Assembly: GCA_034670405.1 (NCBI GenBank)
Contig: JAXDDX010000058.1
Location: forward strand, 1,621,001 to 1,685,000
Length of the DNA stretch: 64,000 nucleotides
From: Hoplostethus atlanticus
Taxonomy: Eukaryota > Chordata > Actinopteri > Trachichthyiformes > Trachichthyidae
Reading direction: 5' to 3'
Made by a program: the position numbers and the translations under genes. Shown here in pieces: positions 58,313 to 64,000 of the stretch. Positions within the stretch are counted from its first letter, which is position 1. Each line of letters starts with the position of its first letter. Below the pieces are notes generated by a model, which saw only the letters and a program-made list of their open reading frames with translations, was not told where the DNA came from and made no database searches.

Positions 58313-61300
58313 ACATCCGCTTCAGCCCACTGCCTCCAGATCAGCTGCTGATCACATAAAAGGATGTTCTGCAGGTCAAAGGCTCTCCTAAGCAGGTCCC
58401 TCATCAGCCATGTGCTCCATTACAAGGAGCCACTTACCCGTGGTAATGTGAGGGAGTTATGTTCAGTGTGGACAGGTACGTGGTGGCAAAATTGCCTCAC
58501 CTGAATCTGCCGAGGCAGGTGATGATCTCTCTCACACAAATCATTTTTTTTAAAGATATTTTAGAATCAGCCCATTCCTTGGTAGAGCATCTTTTTTACC
58601 ACTCCTACCCCATCTTCCCTTTAAACAACCACTGCTACTTTTATTTTTGATTTTATTCCTGAACTCAGCGGGAGGCGTTGACAAGTATGAAGGAAGGAAG
58701 CTTTGATGAAATGAAGGCTTTTTATAACGTGTATGAAGGGTTTAAATGAAGTAATGCCAATCCAAAGACATCAGCCCAGAGAAATGAAGTGAGATGAGTG
58801 GGTCTGAGTCCAGAAGGAACACTGTGAGAGAAACCCTGTTGGGGTCAGACATGGAGGAGGGGGAGGTGGTGGTGTCCAGACCGTACCATCTGCTTCCTGT
58901 CGACCTGGGACCACAGGAGCTTATAACAGGGACCCGGAAGTGATGTTTGGAAGAGACGTTTCTTTTGCACAGTGTAAATACGCCATTCCAGACAGATTAA
59001 TTTAACGTTTATGGACTGTGAGGATTTTCTGGGTTGGGAGACTTTTATTGCTTGGTTGTACAGTTGTCCTTATTGTGAAGGTTTGTTTTATTTTGTGTGT
59101 GTTTTGTTTTTAAATCATGCTTATTTCCGGAAGGCTAAAACACTGGATTGTAGCTCTTGGCATTGCCACTAAAACATTTGGATTTGGTCTACGGATTAGA
59201 AACAGACATTTTGTGTCCCCAGATTATTCTGGAAAGTAAGAATGTTTCATTTCATTCAGTTAAGATAATTAAGAAACATCTTTTTTGCCGCAACTGTATT
59301 ATTCTCCTAACCATGTTAGTCTTAGGGGGGACATTGTTTTTTAAATGCTTCAATTTTCTGGTCAGTTACCCTCCATAGACTGATTGAGGTGGGCTAAAGA
59401 GCGAACAACAGAGCATTAGAAATAATCACAATCACACACATGATACCAATGGAAAATATAACTTTGTACTTTTGCCATAATTAGTCCAGAAGGTAAATGG
59501 CTAAAGGTAAAGACTAGAGTTTCATATTGGAGTACAATATTTTCAGTTTTATCATTGTAAGTCTCAATCAGACAGTTCTTGAAAAGACGTCAAATCCTGG
59601 AGTGTTGTGTGAGGAGCGGTGGCCAAAATGCAGCAGGGAAAGACAAAGATTCACATGCGCCTGTGTAGTTATTTCTTCAGACAACAGCTCCCTGAGTTGT
59701 ACCAGGACACTCAATCCTCAAAGCTGCTTTGACACGTGTACCATACATCGTACTCGCTCTCTCATGCACGCGTACAGGAAGCCATGATGATCACTTCAGT
59801 CCAAACAAGCCCCGAGGTTATATGACTGACTTGACAAAACACACATTGGCAGAACGAGTTAACTTCAGCATGTCTGTATCAGTAAGATGTACTGTACATG
59901 TTTTAATCGAGGCCCCGAGGTCTTATTGGCACTTCTTGCATTGTTGCATCGCTGATGACATTTCATGAGGTGGGTCTTCATCATCAGACTGTTTCTCCAC
60001 ATGTTGCTCTGTGCCTGATAGCAAGGTGTGTTCCTCTGAAGGCTGAAGTCCGCCTGCAGCAGGAGTGTCATCTTTCATCTTTTTTTCCTCAGATTTCTAT
60101 CTTTACCTTGTTCACTGAAGAAATATGGAGAAGTACATCCCATTTTTGTCTGTGTATACACTCCGTAACTCTGTAGATACTCATAAATCATGAAGTCAAT
60201 GACAACTCAATACATTTGTCAATAGGTGAAATTTCAGAAGGAATTTGTGATTTTATTTGCTTGTTTTGTCTTTGTCCAAATACGTTGGTCACTCAAGTCA
60301 TGATCACTAGTGACTCACTAGCTAGTGTGAGCTTTCTGAATCATTCTGTTGTTGATCCTGTTATGTATATTGTGTACATATGTGATCTGTCCCCCCCCCT
60401 ACATGTTCATGTATGGAGACATTAAGAAAATAACTCTTCGACTTGAATTAGGTATGATGATCGGCCTAAAGTCTGTGTGTGCATACATGCGTGTCTATAT
60501 GCTTAGCGACATGCGCACCGATGTGTATGTACTGTACGCCTCGGATGGACTGATGGCAGTTTATGACCCCACAAGTGCTGAGATATAAAAGAACTGAAAG
60601 TGACGGTACGCGTATTTAAGATCCTAATCTGTGTTGTGTTGGTGCACTGCCTCTTTCTGGTACTCTGGTGATGTTTCACCAGGATGATGTAGCAGTCGTC
60701 AAACTAAACGATCTACTCATTTCAGTTGGTTAACCAAAGAGACGTGACTGAATGGGTTCCTAACTGTGCTCTATATATATACTGTGATGGTTGTATGGTA
60801 GTAGATGATGAAGCGTTACTTGTAAAATAAGTAAACCTATAAAAACACCTTCCAAGCAGAGCACACACACACACACACACCATAGTCAAGCTAATGGCTC
60901 ATACAGCTCATTAAGGTTTTATTTAGGACTTTGTTTATACACATCTTCATATCCAGATTACAATAGCTCTGTATACATGAAGAAAGAGAATATTCTGACA
61001 ATAACATGGAAAAATAACTAGAAATACAATAGATGGAATATGGTGCTGACCTCCCTCAGTTAATAGATCAGTCAGGTTTCTCATTTTCAGGATATGAGCT
61101 TATCTAATGCTTTTCTTCTGCTTTTTATATGACGCTTGAGCATCACACATAACGTTGGAGTATTGGTATGTAGGTGAACTCACTCCGTGGTTTTTGTGGC
61201 GTGTTTTCATGTTTCATGTGAAGGCTTCTTAAAAGTGTGTCTCCTTTAAAGAGCTTCTAGCTGAGATGTGAGACAACAGGGAACTGGTATGAGAGCACTT

Positions 61301-61820
61301 TACCCACTTCTGCTTCCCAGGGTACAGGACCTTTATCTGTGGATTGGACCTTACAGGAGAGACGGACGCTACCTGTGATAACCAACTTAAGTCTTAAATG
61401 TCCTCTCGCTGTACCGAACTGCTTAACTCTCTGTGCTCTGTCTTAAACCTGGGAGCCAAAACACACAGGAACATTCCTAACTGACTTGTCTTGTTTCCAG
61501 CTGTGTGTTTCCTACATATGTTAGACCTGTAACCTGTAAATAATCATGATCATGTGTTGTTTCCTCGGCCAATTTTACACTAGTCACTTTGGATAGTAGC
61601 ATACTTGAAGGGGGAAAGTGAATGTTTCTAATGCATGTTGTTGTTGTCTGTGACCTTGTATCTACCGAGAGCTGTCTAATGACGTCTGTAGCACACAGCG
61701 GAAACTGATGATTTTTGTACCATTTTATTTTATTCACTGCGAGACATTAGAGAGACCTGTGGACACAAACTGCTGCCTTAGAGAAATCAGAAATTTAGTA
61801 ATAAAAAGTCTTGAAAATAA
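58313..61820 (+). other. arhgef18: Probable arhgef18 3' untranslated region
   Basis: Single-copy-looking non-coding sequence after the stop. The first AATAAA I see is at 61800-61805, giving a UTR of about 3.5 kb. It contains a short (CA)n at 60864-60882. The end is inferred. Confidence 0.55.
61800..61805 (+). terminator. Polyadenylation signal AATAAA, probable arhgef18 3' end
   Basis: The hexamer in ttagtaataaaaagtcttga is followed by gtgcatttgttgattttatt, a GT/T-rich stretch expected downstream of a cleavage site. Confidence 0.5.
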
Positions 61821-64000
61821 TTTGTGCATTTGTTGATTTTATTGTATCTTAACTGTTTGTTCACGATTTGAGTATTTACTGCTTTGGTCAAAATACAAAC
61901 ATGCATTATTCCCATACAAGTAAAGTATGTAGAAGGTAGTTTGTAGTTTATTCTCTTGTTTTTCCTCTCTACCACGTATCACGTACCACATGTCACATAC
62001 CACGTATTGTTTAGATTCCCATTCATTGCTCATCAAAACAACCCTGACCACCCATTTAGCTAGGAGCGTAGCCGCTCCTGTGTGTGTAGGTGCAGCACCA
62101 GTCCTATTGACCCTGTGTTTAGACGGCCTAATAGCAGTCTGTTGCCAGACAAAGGTCTATTTTCAGGTGCTGTGGTTCGGGCTGTTCAATCCCTCTGTAT
62201 CCCTCTCTAACAGCAGGGCAGCCAGTTCCTGTGTTATTGTTACTCTGACTGGGAAGACGCTACAGTAGTGGCTGCTGTCTGCTGTCATTAGTGGCTTTCC
62301 TCTGTCTCCTCTCAACAATTATTTTTCCTGGCTGCATTTTTTTTACTTGGTCTTTGTTTCTGTCTGCTCCTCCCTCTCTCCTTCCATCAGTCGACCCACT
62401 TCAAGTCTCTCTGTCTCTTCCTCTCTCGTCCTCCTCAACCGCCCCACTGCTTTGAGGCGTATCATGCGGTGCAGTTTGTAGGAAGTCAGGAGTCTTGACT
62501 GTTGTAATTCTGTGTCGGAGGCTTTGTGGCTCTTCTCACCACGAAGCTAAACAAACAGAAGATGCTACATAGAGACAGCCAGTTGGACCTCCCTGCAGTC
62601 TTGTAAAATAGAGAGCCACATGTCAATGTGATAGTCTGGATCCACAGTTGAAACCCTACAGGGACCATGCAGATCAGGGACAGGCCATTAGAAAGAGTTG
62701 GGCCTGGCTACCGAGCGACACCAAGACTCAAACCCATCCAGTCAGAGGACCTGATAGTGCTGTGCTGTGCACCGATAACCAGACTAGATCCCCACTGACC
62801 TGCAGCTCATATTTTCTGGGTGATGTTATGGAGGAATGTGCTGCATGTGTGCTCACATCCGCTGATGATCTGAGTGTTGTTTCACCGCTCCTAGCTGACA
62901 TAAAGTCTTGTTGAAAAGACACTTCCTGTGCTAACACCCAGGGTGGTTATAAAGCAATAGCCGGTAGTAAAACATGTCTCTCAGCCAGGCCAACTAAAGT
63001 CCTTGGAGGCTGCCTTCAGCTTTACAAACTTCACTTACGTAACCACCTTGGCAGGCTGGGGTGTTTGTCCGAGATAAGGCTGTGGCGGACTGGAGGGAGG
63101 GTGGGGGAGGCTTAATTGGATCCAATTAAGCCTCCCCCCACCCTCCCTCCAGTCCGCCACAAAGGCATTTTGACTTTCCAGGTTGTAGCTTTTTATCAGA
63201 TTGGACTGCAGAACAATAAAGGTCCGTTTCTATGTGTAGTCTGTTTCTATGTGTAGTTGTAGTAGTACAATGCTTTCTGCGTTACGGGCTGCAGGAGCAA
63301 CAGGTAAACTAACAGTGAGTTCCTGCCGACCAACAAGCGGGGTTCATAGTTTTGCTATGAATGAATGTGATGCATTGTTCCTCCAAGCTACTCAACTGAT
63401 ATTCCATCTTGAATCGACAATGGCAGTCCCTGTGTGGGGGCGACAGTGAAAAGGCTCCCACAGCGAAGGGTCATGCCAGGTGGAAATCAGATCAGCTGTA
63501 TGCTATTGTTCTGCCAGAAGAGGCGCCTCAGGTGAATTGAAAAGGGGAGATGGATTATAAAGGAAGTGTGCTCTGTGCTGACTCACTCATTGTGCTCGCA
63601 GGATTTGCGTTTTGCAGTCACCTGTAGCCGGGTCACCGCCTCGTCGGGCCGGTTTTATTCCCCTGTGTCGATGTGCTCATTATGCTTGTATCAGGAAGTG
63701 CTGGAGGCTGCCATTGTGATAGATGGACCTGTTCCTGAGAAGAGTAAACAAGTTAGATTCTCATGTGGCAGCGATTCATCATGACTTCAGACGAGGCTCC
63801 AAACAAAGTTTTGTTATAGATAGTTTAGTCATAGATTAACAAACTGTTTCTATTGACCTTGTAGGATTAGACCAACACTTATAGTGTCAATAGATCATTA
63901 ACAAGGTCTCCTTCACTATTTCATTACACAGTCAAAGGTGATTCTAATATTCTGGGATGTTGGGTAAATGCCAGATCTGATGTCTGACTAGTAGCATTGA
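61821..64000. other. Region downstream of arhgef18, no gene recognised
   Basis: No open frame here resembles a known protein or shows exon-like splice sites in phase. A pyrimidine-rich stretch lies at 62340-62440. The only striking structure is the palindrome at 63082-63160. Confidence 0.6.
63082..63160. repeat. 79 bp near-perfect palindrome centred on GGATCC
   Basis: The left arm gtggcggactggagggaggg continues tgggggaggcttaattgga. The right arm is its reverse complement with a single extra C. There is no spacer; the centre is GGATCC. Confidence 0.95.

Overview
The window is teleost nuclear genomic DNA. It has GT-AG introns, many (CA)n, (GT)n and (CT)n microsatellites, and several dispersed repeats of fish type (tRNA-derived SINEs, hAT-like miniature elements, and the 'tttatccaaagcgactta' repeat family). 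A short 'ttaactgacctgcctggtta' stretch near 9160 resembles repeats common in salmoniform and related fishes, but I cannot fix the species. Nothing bacterial, viral or CRISPR-like is present.

Two protein-coding genes, both on the + strand, account for essentially all convincing coding sequence. (1) insr, the insulin receptor tyrosine kinase: 19 coding exons from about 202 to 11334. They correspond to human exons 4-10 and 12-22, so the window starts inside the gene and lacks the signal peptide, L1 and most of the cysteine-rich region. Every exon joins in phase and gives 1,039 residues to a natural stop. The protein reads L2, three fibronectin type III domains with the insert domain and an RRRR cleavage site, a membrane helix, an NPEY juxtamembrane motif, a complete kinase, and a C-tail ending in [11 protein letters not shown]. 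The tail and kinase identify INSR rather than IGF1R. A long 3' UTR probably runs to about 17.26 kb. (2) arhgef18 (p114RhoGEF), a RhoA/Rac1 exchange factor: 32 coding exons from 22110 to 58312 that join in phase into a 1,702-residue protein. It has an N-terminal [14 protein letters not shown] motif, an acidic, serine-rich region, a C1-type zinc finger, DH and PH domains, a coiled coil, and a C-terminal tail ending EDVIFF. A 3' UTR probably runs to about 61.82 kb.

Layout: 1-11334 insr exons; 11335-17260 insr 3' UTR; 17260-22054 intergenic and 5' region with repeats and a (CT)49 tract; 22055-30339 N-terminal exons of arhgef18; 30340-38259 a 7.9 kb intron holding a hairpin and a promoter-like GCTAGC-rich region; 38260-49310 the C1, DH, PH and coiled-coil exons; 49311-55998 a 6.7 kb intron with a SINE, a hAT-like element and a 390 bp minisatellite; 55999-58312 tail exons; 58313-61820 3' UTR; 61821-64000 no gene seen, but a 79 bp near-perfect palindrome.

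The two genes are not a functional operon. They are neighbours also in human 19p13.2, which supports the ARHGEF18 identification, although their relative orientation appears to differ. The best leads are an extra intron splitting the exon equivalent to human INSR exon 12, a 631 bp hAT-type miniature element with a perfect 8 bp target duplication, two long near-perfect palindromes, an apparent internal start that would give a C1-less arhgef18 isoform, and a complete C1 finger in arhgef18. I found no evidence of a wholly new biological system.
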